Assembly (NCBI RefSeq): GCF_036898095.1
Contig: NC_090751.1
Location: forward strand, 56,338,111 to 56,402,110
Reading direction: 5' to 3'
Length of the DNA stretch: 64,000 nt
DNA from: Palaemon carinicauda
Taxonomy: Eukaryota; Arthropoda; Malacostraca; Decapoda; Palaemonidae
Shown here one piece after another: positions 22,450 to 33,016 of this stretch (positions are counted from its first letter, which is position 1; each line of letters begins with the position of its first letter). The notes beneath the pieces were generated by a model. It was not told the DNA's origin. It searched no databases and saw only the letters and a program-made list of their open reading frames with translations. A program made the translations under genes and the position numbers.

Positions 22450-23682
22450 CTAAACAGGAACAACAGGCTGATGGATGTCCTCAGGAGAGCGCAGGCGAGA
22501 AGAGGGGCGATCATCAGGAGAGCGCTGGCGAACAGGAGATCGCTGATGAACAGGAGAGCGCTGACGAGCAGGAGAGCGCCTGTGCGCTAACACTGCAGAA
22601 GGGCGCGCAGGGGAACCCTGACGCGCAAGAGAAGAATCCCTTTGCCCTGAAGGGACCGTTGCCCGTCGGGTGACGAGGTCAGGCTGCTGGACATCTGCAC
22701 CAGAAGTTGAAGGCGTAGGAGACCGATCCCCAGAGAGGTCTAAGAAAGCTGGAGCTGCAGGCTGCTTACGGCGAGGAGAGTCCCCCTCGGAGGAAGGTGG
22801 CGAAGATTCAAATAGGCGCCTCTTAGCACCCTTATAGGGAGATGGGAGGCCCTTGCGGCGCAGCGGACGGTGAGCCTTACGGCGAAGGCGGCCACGAGGA
22901 AGATCGTCAGGACCATCAGTCCTCCGAAGGGGAGTCTCAGTCAAAGCACTCCCCTTAGAGGGAGGCTTGGCAGCAGAAGAGCCCGCGGGACTCCCTTCCC
23001 CCTTCGAAGGATGTACGGAAGGGGGAGGAGAGCCATCAGCACCATCATCCACAACAGTACCTGCAGAGAATTGACCCGACCCGTCGGAAGCCTCTGTCAC
23101 CACGACGTCGACGATAGACAGAGGATCTACCTCTGCTATCACCGGCGACTGCTTAACAGCGGCCCCCAACTGAACAAAGTCAATCAGGGCTACCCTGGAG
23201 GGCAGGCCCTTAAGCCCCAGGGAAGCCCAAATCTGAAAAAGATCATCATTAGACAGAGATTCATTAGCAACAACCTCCCCCAGAGGAGGAGGGGGAACAC
23301 CCACGCTATGGGAGGCGACGCCCTCTCCCCCAATCCAAGGTCTGGAAACAGAACTAGGGCCTGCGCTCCCACTCGGCAGACTCTCCTTAGGAGCCGAACG
23401 AGGGGGAGCTTCGGAGGAGGTTTGTGCGGCGAAAGAAGAGTCCCGAGAGCCTTCCTCCTTCAAGGCAACCCCGGAAGGAGAACGGTCTCTCTTGGACTTC
23501 TTCTTACGCCGGCGGCCAAACCTCTCCCACTGGGAGGCAGACCACACCCTGCACTCACTACACGTATTCTCTTTATCACACCGTCGGCCTCGAGACTGCG
23601 GGCAAAGGGTGTGAGGAACTGTGTCCACCGCCGACATATAAGTACCACAAGGGCGGCCGGCAATTCCAGGGCACTTGCGCAT
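22450..23682 (-). CDS. A2 gag, zinc-binding N-terminal part
   Basis: An open minus-strand frame starting at the ATG of MRKCPGIAGRPCGTYM (23680-23682). The frame is open upstream to 23727, but that part lies beyond a splice-acceptor-like tract. The first 45 residues form a Cys-rich motif: CPG-x3-RPC, PHTLCPQ, RGRRCDKENTCSEC. It probably binds zinc and resembles a small RING/treble-clef finger without being one I can name. One Cys of the family pattern (CPQC in A3) is Ser here (CPQS). A basic patch (RFGRRRKKKSKRDRS) follows, a likely nuclear signal, then acidic and Ser/Pro-rich sequence ending in RQRSPVRQRSP. Confidence 0.65.
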   Translation of the reverse strand: MRKCPGIAGRPCGTYMSAVDTVPHTLCPQSRGRRCDKENTCSECRVWSASQWERFGRRRKKKSKRDRSPSGVALKEEGSRDSSFAAQTSSEAPPRSAPKESLPSGSAGPSSVSRPWIGGEGVASHSVGVPPPPLGEVVANESLSNDDLFQIWASLGLKGLPSRVALIDFVQLGAAVKQSPVIAEVDPLSIVDVVVTEASDGSGQFSAGTVVDDGADGSPPPSVHPSKGEGSPAGSSAAKPPSKGSALTETPLRRTDGPDDLPRGRLRRKAHRPLRRKGLPSPYKGAKRRLFESSPPSSEGDSPRRKQPAAPAFLDLSGDRSPTPSTSGADVQQPDLVTRRATVPSGQRDSSLARQGSPARPSAVLAHRRSPARQRSPVHQRSPVRQRSPDDRPSSRLRSPEDIHQPVVPV

Positions 23683-23804
23683 AGTGAACAATAAGGGTGA
23701 GGCCAACTTCAAAACGCACACACACAAACTGAAAGAAAAAGCAAAAAAAGATTAAGGCTGTCAACGAGGACGATGGACAGACACGTCTGTTCATCGCCGG
23801 AGCC

Positions 23805-23985
23805 AAAAGTGAAGTGAAGCAAATCACCGGTGTGTGGGGGGGGAGGGGTACCAAGCTATCCCTTCCCCTACCCCCGCTAACTAGCGCGGGGGTAGTTAAC
23901 CCTCGTTAAAAACTATTGGCTCATCGTTTCAGCTACGCCGAAAGGTAAACCCAATGTAAATATCGTGGTTCGGTTACGGAACAAA
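23805..23985 (-). repeat. A2 5' inverted terminal repeat
   Basis: Starts at AAAAGTGAAGTGAAGC and matches the inverse of the 3' repeat, followed by the unique outer end (TAAATATCGTGGTTCGGTTACGGAACAAA, about 23957-23985). Compared with A1 and A3 it has lost a few bases in the TTTGTATT part. Confidence 0.8.
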
Positions 23986-24373
23986 TTGGGGTTTCACACA
24001 TTTCAGTGGGGCTATTCTCCCACAGTTGGAGGACCAAACGATCTCGAAATGATTCAGGCTTTAATACAGGAGTCTCGTCATAATTTTCTGGAGGATATAA
24101 CCAAGCATCCAGTGCTTTCTTTCTCGCGTAAGTTCTAGCTGGCCTAAGAACAGGCTTAGGCTGAGTAATGGCTCTAGTAGGATGGTGACTGACTTTTCCT
24201 CTGTCGTCGGGACTTGTTACAATCTCGAGACAAAAGGTAGGATGCCACTACTGCAGCCACCCCATAGGAGTCGCCATCACTACTAGAACCAGAACTCTCA
24301 GAGACTTCAGAAGAAGCAGGGCTTTCATCCATGAGTTCTGGACTATTCAGAGTCTCTGTTACAGGATCAGGAC
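23986..24373 (-). pseudogene. Unidentified reading frame, upstream part
   Basis: The minus strand encodes PTRAITQPKPVLRPARTYAR, then KKALDAWLYPPENYD and LVLQLWENSPTEM, reaching the A2 junction in the phase that continues at 15973. Upstream of 24174 the likely coding phase differs by one base, with an acidic Ser-rich segment (ASSEVSESSGSSSDGDSYG) followed by a basic one (CNKSRRQRKSQ), so one indel is probable. It is cut at 24373 by A3. The RTYxRK-type word recalls short basic motifs of several nuclear proteins but is not diagnostic. Confidence 0.45.
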
Positions 24374-24404
24374 CCTTATCTTGGGGGACAGGGCTGGCGG
24401 GCAC

Positions 24405-24510
24405 ATAACTGTAAAGAGCTAAGGTTTGTATCGTTAGGAAAAATACAAATTATCTACGAATTTGTCATTTGTTCCGTAACTGAATACAAACCACGCTATT
24501 TACATGGGGT
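24405..24510. other. A3 internal complementary region
   Basis: The left half (about 24410-24467) matches the inverse complement of the family's left terminus although this copy no longer has that terminus. The right half (about 24463-24508) complements the A3 right end, including its own variant (AACTGAATACAAACC against GGTTTGTATTCAGTT at 32130-32144). The junction word is again CATTTG. Confidence 0.8.
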
Positions 24511-24985
24511 GACTTAACCCTTAGGAAGGGAGGTAAGTGCCCTGCCATACTGGCTTTGGCTTGCCCGGGGGCCCCGAACCCGAGTTCATAAAGCAACTCA
24601 AGGGTTGGGGCCCCTGCGCCTCGCAGACAGCTGAGGGGCTGCTGCGGCCTACGTAAGTCGTGTGTGAAGGTGAGCAGTGACATGTCCTAGGAAGTTGACC
24701 TGGAGTTCTTTAGAAGGGAATCTAGGCTAGGACTTACCCAATACCACCTCGTCAGAGTATGGGGACATGACAGTATTACAACTTAATACTAGGAACACAA
24801 GGAAGCATGGCTTACCTGCAGAGGTTCGAGGTCAGCTGTGCAAAGGACCCAAGATGCTGTTTTTCTCCAAGGGAGGAGAGGATGAAGAAAAGAAAAGGGC
24901 CAGACAGATCTTTTCATTCACACAGACTAAAACCGGGTAACAATGCCCTCAACCCTCTGCTACTTGTCCAATTAGGAGCCTGAGG

Positions 24986-26040
24986 TTAGACTAGCTGTTG
25001 TGCAGCCACCACAGGGCCGATAGAAAACGTATCGAGCCTTCTGTGTGTCACGTCTTGCAGGTAGTGGGCCGTGAAGGTGGTCTGACGCTTCCACACCCCA
25101 GCTTGCAGGACCTGCGTCACCGAAAAGTTCTTCTTGAAGGCCAGGAACGTAGCTACGCCCGTGACATCATGCGCCCTAGGGCGCCGTGACGGAGGAGGGT
25201 CAGAACTCAAGGCCAGGTGGATCACCTTGCGGATCCAGGCCGAGATGGTATTCCTGGTGACCCTCCTCTTCGTTTCCCCGGTGCTAACAAACAGGGCTCG
25301 CACCTGGGGGCAGACTGCAGCTGTTCTTTTAAGATACAACCTCAGACTCCTGACTGGGCACAGTAGGAGATGGTCTGGGACATCTGTTACAGAATGAAGA
25401 CTCGAGACCTGGAAAGAGTCGAACCTAGGGTCCGGCACTCCCGGGTTCTGAGTCTTAGCAACAAACTCAGGGACGAAGCCGAACGTTACCTCCCCCCATC
25501 CCCTTGAATGGGCGACGTCGTAGGAGAGACCATGCAGTTCGCTGACTCGCTTGGCCGAGGCCAAAGCTAGCAGGAACACCGTCTTCCAGGTAAGGTGGCG
25601 ATCAGAAGCCTGGCGTAATGGTTCGTAAGGAGGCCTCTTAAGAGACCTGAGGACCCGAACCACGTTCCAAGGCGTAGGCCTCACTTTCGACTGAGGGCAG
25701 GTAAGTTCGTAACTCCATATGAGAAGAGACAGTTCCAGCGAGGAGTTAATGTCCATTCCTTTGAGCCTGAAGGCAAGACTTAAGGCCGAGCGTTAGCCTT
25801 TCACTGCAGAGACTGAAAGGCGCATTTCTTCCCGCAGATAGACAAGGAACTCCGCTATTGCTGGTAAAGTGGCATCGAGTTGAGAGATACCCCTTCCACG
25901 GCACCAACCACAGAAAACTCGCCACTTCGCCTGGTAGACTCCTGCGGATGACCTGCGCAGGTGGCCAGACATCCTTTCCGCAACTTGTTGCGAAAATCGT
26001 CTCTCTTTGAGGAGATGCTGGATAGTCTCCAGGCGTGAAG
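24986..26040 (-). pseudogene. A3 tyrosine recombinase, one nonsense codon
   Basis: Same phase throughout, interrupted only by TAA at about 25793-25795 (a Tyr codon in A2, SAVKGY). Catalytic residues are otherwise present: AKRVSELHGL, the box RAHDVTGVATF and the nucleophile in TAHYLQDVTH. In the HxxR box A2 reads HDVRG and A3 reads HDVTG, so the second catalytic Arg is also lost. Two independent inactivating changes. The N-terminal part (SGHLRRSSAGVYQAKW) overlaps RT-RNase H. Confidence 0.8.
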
Positions 26041-27900
26041 TCGAAGCGATGCTACGGCTTTGTGGAAGATGTTGGAGTGTGGTTGTTTGAGTAGCTTGTG
26101 ACGTGGAGGGAGCTCCCTCGGGATCTCCGTGAGGAGCAGCAGAAGGTCCGGAAACCACTCTGCGTGATGCCATAACGGAGCTATCAAGGTCATCGAGAGA
26201 TTGACCGATGTTCTGGTCTTGTTGAGGACCCTCCTCATCAGACAGAACGGGGGAAAGGCGTACACGTCGACGTTGTCCCACCGTTGTTGGAAGGCATCTT
26301 GCCAGAGGGCCTTGGGGTCCGGGACTGGGGACCAGTACAGCGGAAGCTTGGTGTTCAACGCTGTAGCGAACAGGTCCACAGTCGGGGAACCCCACATAGT
26401 CAGGACTTTGTTGGCTATCCGAGGATCCAAAGACCACTCGGTACTCACTATCTGAGACGCTCTGCTCAGACTGTCGGCGAGCACATTCCTCTTGCCTGGA
26501 ATGAAGCAAGCCGCAAGTGATATCGAGTGGACTTCGGATCATCTCAGGCTCTCTACTGCAAGATGGGACAGCTGTTCCGAAAAGGTACCTCCCTGCTTGT
26601 TGATGTAAGCCACCACCGTGGTGTTGTCGCTCATCACCACCACGGAGTGGCCCGCCAGGACTTGGTGGAACTTTTGAAGGGCCAGGAAAACGGCCTTCAT
26701 CTCTAGCAGGTTTATGTGAAGGTACTTTTCTGATTCTGACCACAGGCCTGAGGCCCTGTGGTTCAGAACGTGGGCACCCCACCCCTTGTTTGATGCGTAC
26801 GAAACCAGCATCAAATCCGGGATAGAGACGAGAAGATCCACTCCCTTTCGCAGGTTCTCGTCTGCCACCCACCACCTGAGATCCGCAGATCCCACGGGGA
26901 TCAGGATGTCCGGGGAGTCGAGTCCTTGACTCCACCGAGACTTCAGTCGCCACTAAAGGGATCTCATCCTGAGGCTACTGTTGGGGACGAGACGGGTCAG
27001 AGAGGAGAGGTGGCCGAGGAGACGAAGCCACGATTGGGCTGGGAGTTCTTCTCGATTGAGGAAAGGTTTCGCAACCTTCCTCAGCCTTGCTATCCTTTCG
27101 TCTGATGGGAAGGCTTTGTGGAGATTGGTGTCTATGATCATGCCTAGATATACCAGTTTCTGAGAGGGCTGCAGAGAGGACTTCTCGAGGTTTACCACAA
27201 TCCCCAGATCCTGGGAAACTTCAAGGAGCTTGTCTCGGTGGCGAAGAAGGGATGGCTCCGAGTCTGCCAGGATCAGCCAGTCGTCCAGGTAACGAAGGAG
27301 ACGGATGCCGATCCTGTGAGCCCACGAAGAGATGATGGTGAAGACTCTGGTGAACACCTGAGGCGCTGTGGAGAGACCGAAACACAGCACCTTGAACTGG
27401 TAGATCTTGTTGTCTAGGCAAAATCTCAGGTACTTCCTTGAAGACGGATGGATTGGGATCTGGAAGTACGCGTCCTTCAGATCCAGTGTGCACATGAAGT
27501 CTCGTGGTCTCACTGCAAGTCTGACCGTGTCTGCCGTCTCCATACTGAACGGAGTCTGCTTGACAAACCCGTTCAGTGTCGAGAGGTCGATGACTGGTCT
27601 CCAGCCTCCAGACGCCTTTCTCACAAGAAAGAGTAGACTGTAGAAGCCTGGGGACCCGTCCACGACCTCCGGGAGAGCGTCCTTCTCCAACATGGTCTGG
27701 ACTTCGGCCCGAAGGGCCTGCCCTTTTGCCGATCCCATGGCAAAAGAGCTCAACGACACTGGATTCGCTGTCAGGGGAGGGAGAGATGCTGTGAACAGGA
27801 CGCGATACCCTAGGGATATCACGGAGACCGTCCAGGCATCCGCCCCGAGTTGCTGCCACCTTGCTGCGCAACTCTGCAGGCATCCCCCCACTGGTGGACA
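25855..27900 (-). pseudogene. A3 RT-RNase H, two nonsense codons and a lost active-site Asp
   Basis: A single phase from about 27891 to 25855 with TAG at about 26953 (CAG in A2) and TGA at about 26539 (TGG in A2). RT motifs are complete: FLVRKASGGWRPVIDLSTLN, CTLDLKDAYFQIPIHP, LCFGLSTAPQVFTRVF, LLRYLDDWLILA. In RNase H the first catalytic Asp is replaced: VSYASNKGWG where A2 has FSDASKEGWG. There are no indels over 2 kb, so this copy is young and was inactivated by point changes. Confidence 0.85.
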
Positions 27901-27919
27901 CGCGGGGGGATTGCCAACC

Positions 27920-30870
27920 CTAGCGCTTCCGGCCTCGGCCGGAGCCTCTAGGGTTCTTGCCTCCCCTGGAGGACTTCTTTCCCCTCCTGCCCTTGGCAGG
28001 AAAGGGCTTAGACACCTTGGGATTCGCTGCTACGGTAGTCTTCTTCGTATCCTTGACGGGACGGGGCTGCTGAACCGCCGGAGGATTATAGGGCCTCGAT
28101 GTCAGGGCCCCATGGATGAGGGAATCCCGGTTGGTTTTCCTCCACCACTCGGCAGAGCTCCACGTCCTTAGTCTCAAACAAGCTCTTACCGAGGACGGAA
28201 GAGTGTCTGAGCCTGCTCGACTCGGCGCTGGGAACCTTATGGTGGAACCTCTCGGCAACAGCGTCCCTGCGTTTGAGGATCGTGTTGGCCCACAAGCTCG
28301 AGACTTGGTGGGACAGGAACTCGATAGTCCGAGTGCCCGAGAGGAGAAAGGTTTCCAGCGCTTTCCTGGTGCTTTCCTTGGAGAGATCCTCGGACCGCAC
28401 CAGGATGCCCAGAGACCCCAGCCAGATGTCAAGCCATGAAGTGGCCTGCATGGCGCACTTGATGACCTTCTCCAGGCTCTGGATCTCAGTGGCTGAGAAG
28501 GATACATGCCGGTTGGAGAGCCTCTCAAGAGGGACTCCCACTGTGAGTCCTTCCACGGAGTGATGTAAGGGAAGGCTCAGCGAAGACTCCTCGAGGATTT
28601 CAAAGTACCTCCTCTGAAGGACACGAGGAGGAGGGAGGAGCTTATTCCCGGCACTGGATCTGCTGGAGGAGGCAAGCTCCGCGAGCTGGCCCTCGATCTT
28701 GTCTCTGGCGCTCTTCATCCCTTGGGACCAGGGCAAAGCTGCGCTGGCTCTAGAGGGCTTCTGAGTGCCGTAGACGCGATCCAGGACCGTGTCCTTACCT
28801 TCACGAGGTGGGACCTCAGGGTCTGGAATCCCATTAAGGTTCCTCATGAGAGTCAGGACTTGCCAGAACACGTGTTCTGACTGCTGGTGCTCGCAGCCTG
28901 GCGGACTTGCAGCGAAGTCTCCGGACCCCAGAGGCTCTTCCTGGGGGGAAACGTGGGCATCCTCGACGGCTCTGGGCTGTTACTCTCTGATCCTAGTAGA
29001 CGATTTGGGAATCGTCTTAGAGTCCTTAGGTTCCCTCCTGGGAGGGATGCAGGACTCTAGAAGCAAAGGGGGCAAATCCTTCTCCACCTCGGGACGAGGA
29101 GACCTCTCGGGAAGAGGAGAAACATCCACCATTGGTGCGATGGGGGAGTATTCCTGCTCAACCGACTCCCCTGAGGAGGGGTAATCCTCCTCCGCAGGAG
29201 AGGGCGAGAAGGTCTGAGGGGGAGTAGGATCCTTGCGCAAGGATCTACGCGGGGACAGCACAGGCCTCGGAGGAGGATCCACGGGAAAGACTCCTCTCTT
29301 CCTCTTCTGGGGGGAGGAAGCTGCCGCTGGCTCGCGACCCAAACCAGAGAGGGCTGGCTTAATCGCCCGCACAAGAGCTCTGAGTAGGGTGTCGAACCAG
29401 GGCTGTTGACTGACAGCAGCACTGTCAGACACTCCCTCTGGAGGGAAGGGGATCGAGGGATCCCTAGGAGGAGTTGACAAACGAGGGTTCGCCTGCAGGG
29501 CTGTAAGAGAAGAATCCCTAGACCTGTCCGAGGAGCGTTCCCCCTCTGGCGAGCGTGCGGGAACATGCCCGCGAGCGCGAGTGGGCGATGGTGTAGGCGT
29601 GCGGCGATCAGGAGCTGGAACAGGAGGAGGCCGAACACGCGGGCGCGCAGCGACCTGGTGCGGCCCCGGAGGGCGAGCGATAACAGGAGCGCCTGAGCGG
29701 GTGTCCGGTAGGACTGGCCGAGGGCGCGATAGCGCGGGAGCAGGGTCGCGAGCGACCTGGGAACGAGAGGTTTGATAACGGTCTGGCTGGACCGGTTTAC
29801 TCGCCTGTGCAAGCGCTAGTTGCACTGGCGATCGTGGGCGCGCATAGCGCCCATCAGGAACAGGTCGCACAGGGGTTGGCTGCTTCGGAGGTCGCGTGGA
29901 GTTAGCTGCGCCACCACCGCTGTCTTAAAGACAGGCACGGGGCGTGAAGCAGGAACAGGGCGCAATATGGGCGCATCGGGCGCGATCGTATCTGTAGTAG
30001 ATTCGCGCGGTTCCAGAGGCGGCCGTGAGCGCCTGTGCGCTGGCTTGGCAACCTCTGGGGCGACGAGCTGAGTCGTCGCGACGCGTGGTCGCGTTGGTGC
30101 TGGAACAGGAACTGAGCGTGGGCGTGCATCGCAAACCTCTCTCGTATCGCGAGCCTCCCTTGTATCGCAAACCTCCTTAGGTGGGTGTGATGGGTCCAAA
30201 GCGACACGTGGGCGCGTTGGGGTGCGCATGGGTGTGTTGGGGTGCGCGTGAGCGCTGGAGCTGGAATCGCGCGGGGACGCGTATCGCGTCTCTCCCCCGC
30301 AGGGCGCGACGAATCCGTGGGAACCTGTGGACACCTGTGCGCCAACTCAGGAACCTCCTGGATAGCGCGCGATGAAACAGGAACAGGGGGCCGGCGAGGT
30401 GCCGGCGAGGTGCCGGAGAGCGCGTGAGCGCTGGAGGCCGCTGGGGTACTGGTGGACGCGTAGGCGCCTTATCAGGAACTGGCCGCAAGTGCGCAGGAGA
30501 GCGCGGCGGCACTATAACAGGAACAGGGCGCGTTTGTGCAGTTGGGCACTTGCGCGCTACTTCAGGAACTGCTGGAGGGCGACGGGGCGCCGATGGGCGT
30601 GGGCAAACCCTGGTGAGAACAGGAACAGTGGCGCGAACGCCTAAGGGTGAGCGCCGAGGCGCTTTGTCAAGAACGTCAGGAACAACAGCAGCAGGGTGCG
30701 CAGGCGGAGCCTTACGCTTAGGGGCGAGCGGCGCAGTTGCGCGCTCAAGTCCCTGAGACCCCGAAGGGTCAGGAGGTTGCGCAGTGGCTGTCTCCGGCGC
30801 GTAAAGCGCGTCAGCAGCTTTAGATGTTGATGGTTGAGGTGACAGCTCACATTGTCCCAAAGGACGACCA
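27920..30870 (-). pseudogene. A3 gag, middle and C-terminal parts
   Basis: Frames at 28980-29870 and 28086-28871 share one phase and are separated by a TAA at about 28977. They contain WFDTLLRALVRAIKPAL and MQATSWLDIWLGSLGILVRS, matching A2. The basic tail (SSRGGKNPRGSGRGRKR) is in another phase from about 28150 down, so one frameshift is present. From 29.0 to 30.87 kb the protein is Arg/Pro-rich low complexity (SPTRARGHVPARSPEG and similar), with phase changes near 29.85 and 30.9 kb. Confidence 0.7.
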
Positions 30871-30874
30871 TCCT

Positions 30875-31849
30875 TCAACGGGGATCGCGAACGATCCCTG
30901 GGGAGGTCAAGGTTGGTAGCAGGCAGGTCAGGAGAACGGCGAGTCGTCTCCTCCGCAGAGGACTGTGGTGACGACAAGCCGAAGAGACGCCTCTTAACCC
31001 CTTTGAAGGGGGAAGGAAGCCTCTACGGCGAAGGGGAGGGCGAGCCTTACGCCTAACACGCCCACGAGGGGCCGTGGGATCAGCAGGCTGATCATCAATA
31101 GGCCTCCGAAGAGGCGTCTCTACCAGAGAACTCCCCCGAGAGGGAGTCTCAACGGAAGGAGAGACCGTGGGACTAAGCTCCTCCCTCGAAGTATGTTCGG
31201 AGGGGGAGACAGAGCCTTCTGCTAACGCAGCCACAGGAACAGGAGTTTGGTCAGACCCACGGGATGTTTCCGACACAACAACGTCAACCACATGCAGAGG
31301 ATCTATGTCCGCTGAGGTTGACGATTGTTCGGCAGCCGCACCCCGTTTGATCATACCAAACAAGGCTTCCTTGGAGGGTGAACCCTGTAGCCCCAAGGAA
31401 GCCCAAAGCTGTAAAAGGTCATTATTAGAAACAAATACCTCCTCCGAGGGGGGAGTGGCAGCCGCCTCGCTATGGTAGGCAACGACCTCTCCCTCACCAC
31501 GGGATCGGTTAATGACATCAACATTATGGTCTACGCTACCACTCGCCGGCCTCTTGGAAGAGGCCGCCCGAGCTGGAGCTTCGGAGGAAGAATGGGCAGC
31601 GGAAGAAGACTTAGGATTTTCTCTCTTCCGAGGAACCTCGGAAGGAGAAATATCCCTTTTAGCCTTCTTCTTACGTCGCCGGGCAAACCTCTCCCACTGG
31701 GAGGTAGACCACTCCCTACACTCAATGGACAAATTAGAACTATCACACCGTTGGCCCCTACACTGGGGGCATAAGGAGTGAGGATCCATTTCCACGGCCG
31801 ACATAAATGTCCCACAAGGGCGGCCGGGAAGTCCAGGGCAAGTGCGCAT
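30875..31849 (-). CDS. A3 gag, zinc-binding N-terminal part
   Basis: Starts at the ATG of MRTCPGLPGRPCGTFM; the frame is open further upstream, but that part lies across a probable splice acceptor in the terminal-repeat leader. The Cys pattern is complete here: CPG-x3-RPC, then DPHSLCPQCRGQRCD, then ECREW. A basic patch (RRRKKKAKRD) follows, then Ser/Glu-rich sequence and the RRKARPPLRRRGF block shared with A2. The frame is lost in the Arg/Pro linker at 30875. Confidence 0.65.
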   Translation of the reverse strand: MRTCPGLPGRPCGTFMSAVEMDPHSLCPQCRGQRCDSSNLSIECREWSTSQWERFARRRKKKAKRDISPSEVPRKRENPKSSSAAHSSSEAPARAASSKRPASGSVDHNVDVINRSRGEGEVVAYHSEAAATPPSEEVFVSNNDLLQLWASLGLQGSPSKEALFGMIKRGAAAEQSSTSADIDPLHVVDVVVSETSRGSDQTPVPVAALAEGSVSPSEHTSREELSPTVSPSVETPSRGSSLVETPLRRPIDDQPADPTAPRGRVRRKARPPLRRRGFLPPSKGLRGVSSACRHHSPLRRRRLAVLLTCLLPTLTSPGIVRDPR

Positions 31850-31959
31850 AAGGAGAGTAGAGGCCAACTTCACACACAAACACTGAAAGAAAAAGCAGAC
31901 AAAAATTATGGCAGTCAAAAGAGAGGAGAGCGCTGACAGGTCTGTCGTCTCTCCGAGCC

Positions 31960-32154
31960 AAAAGTAAAGTGAATCAATCACCGGTGTGTGTGAGGGGGGA
32001 GGGGTAGCTAGCTACCCCTCCCTACCCCCCCCCCCCCCGCTAACTAGCGGTGGAGTAGGAAACCCTCGTTAAAACTTTATGGCTCGTCATCGGCTGTCGC
32101 CAAAGTAATTAACCCCATGTAAATAGCGTGGTTTGTATTCAGTTACGGAACAAA
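31960..32154 (-). repeat. A3 5' inverted terminal repeat
   Basis: Matches the A1 and A2 5' repeats: CAAAAGTAAAGTGAATCAATC, the GGTAGCTAGCTACC palindrome, a C run of about 14 bases, GCTAACTAGCG and the outer end. Its inverted partner is missing from this copy. Confidence 0.8.
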
Positions 32155-32767
32155 TAAGAATTAAAAATTAAGTATGCGCTCTCCCCCCCCCCCACAGACA
32201 TTCACGAGAGAAGGGGGAGGGCGGAGAACTTTAACAAAAAACAGAATTATAACAATTATGATTATGTAACTGATTTTTTAATACTGTATTCACAAATAGT
32301 AAGAACCACTGAACCCCGAAGGGAAGTGTTCCCCAGAAGCTGAAAAGTTAAAAATACAATTAGATTTTATAAAAATAATTGAGGCAAATAAAAACGGAAA
32401 AGCAACTCAGCCCGCAACGGGAAAGTTTCCTTAGTAGTACGCAGTAGTAGTAAAGGGTGAACGACCGCAAGTAGAGAGAGAGAACGTAGTCAAACTAAAA
32501 CCCCACATTCCCTTCGCTGAGAATCCAAGTTCCCCGTAGGAAAGGAGGAACAGTGAAGATAAAAGATGAATGAAGAAAGTCCAGTGATGACGATTCCCCG
32601 CGGCGGACGAATTAACGGAAAGCCAAAGGAAACGACCGAAGGACCAAGGGGGAGAGGCCGCGCCCCATGACGAGAAACCACGGTGGCCTAGCACTACCGG
32701 TGTCGTTGTCATACACTACCACACAGCACAAACACTGAAAAGAAAACTTACTACATTTCTATACACA
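32155..32767 (-). mobile_element. A4 (family A) fragment 1: leader
   Basis: From about 32220 the sequence matches the A1 leader (13.2-13.6 kb): CAGAATTATAACAATTAT, GAAGCTGAAAAGTTAAA, GGGTGAACGACC and the tract GAAAAGAAAACTTACTACAT. It breaks at the B4 left end and resumes at 39259, where the match to A1 (13.61 kb on) continues. So B4 inserted into this element. The rest of A4, towards its 3' end, is not found left of A3. Confidence 0.65.
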
Positions 32768-33016
32768 AAAATGTTATTTTGATAATAAAATAAATTTTTG
32801 AATATACTTACCCGGTGATTATATAGCTGCAACTCTGTTGCCCGACAGACAACTCTACGGTAAAAACTCGCCAGCGATCGCTACACAGGTTGCGGGTGTG
32901 CCCAACAGCGCCATCTGTCGTCCAGATACCCAGTACTCAATGTAAACAAAGACTCAATTTTCTCCTCGTCCCACTGCGTCTCTATTGGGGAGGAAGGGAG
33001 GGTCCTTTAATTTATA

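Larger units (their letters stand above)
15974..23985 (-). mobile_element. DIRS-like retrotransposon A2 (family A), full length
   Basis: An 8.0-kb element with inverted terminal repeats at both ends, an ICR at 16220-16322 and gag, RT-RNase H and YR in order on the minus strand. The ends are AATGACAAATTCGG on the left and GGTTACGGAACAAA on the right, the same termini as A1. There is no target duplication: joining the flanks through one AAA restores an open reading frame. It has few coding lesions (one nonsense in gag, two compensating frameshifts in RT-RNase H, intact YR), so it is much younger than A1. Confidence 0.9.
24374..32154 (-). mobile_element. DIRS-like retrotransposon A3 (family A), 3' terminal repeat missing
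   Basis: The sequence is collinear with A2 from just outside the ICR (TTGGGGGACAGGGCTGGCGGG at about 24382) to the 5' end at 32154 (CAGTTACGGAACAAA). The whole 3' inverted repeat, about 200 bp, is absent: the left flank changes directly into the unidentified reading frame at about 24373. The copy therefore integrated in truncated form or lost its end by a later deletion. Coding lesions: one TAA in YR, a TAG and a TGA in RT-RNase H, an RNase H active-site change, and several gag breaks. Confidence 0.85.

Noticed and set aside
25793..26953. A 386-residue frame as one protein
   Set aside because: Its first two thirds are the wrong phase of RNase H; only the end is YR sequence.
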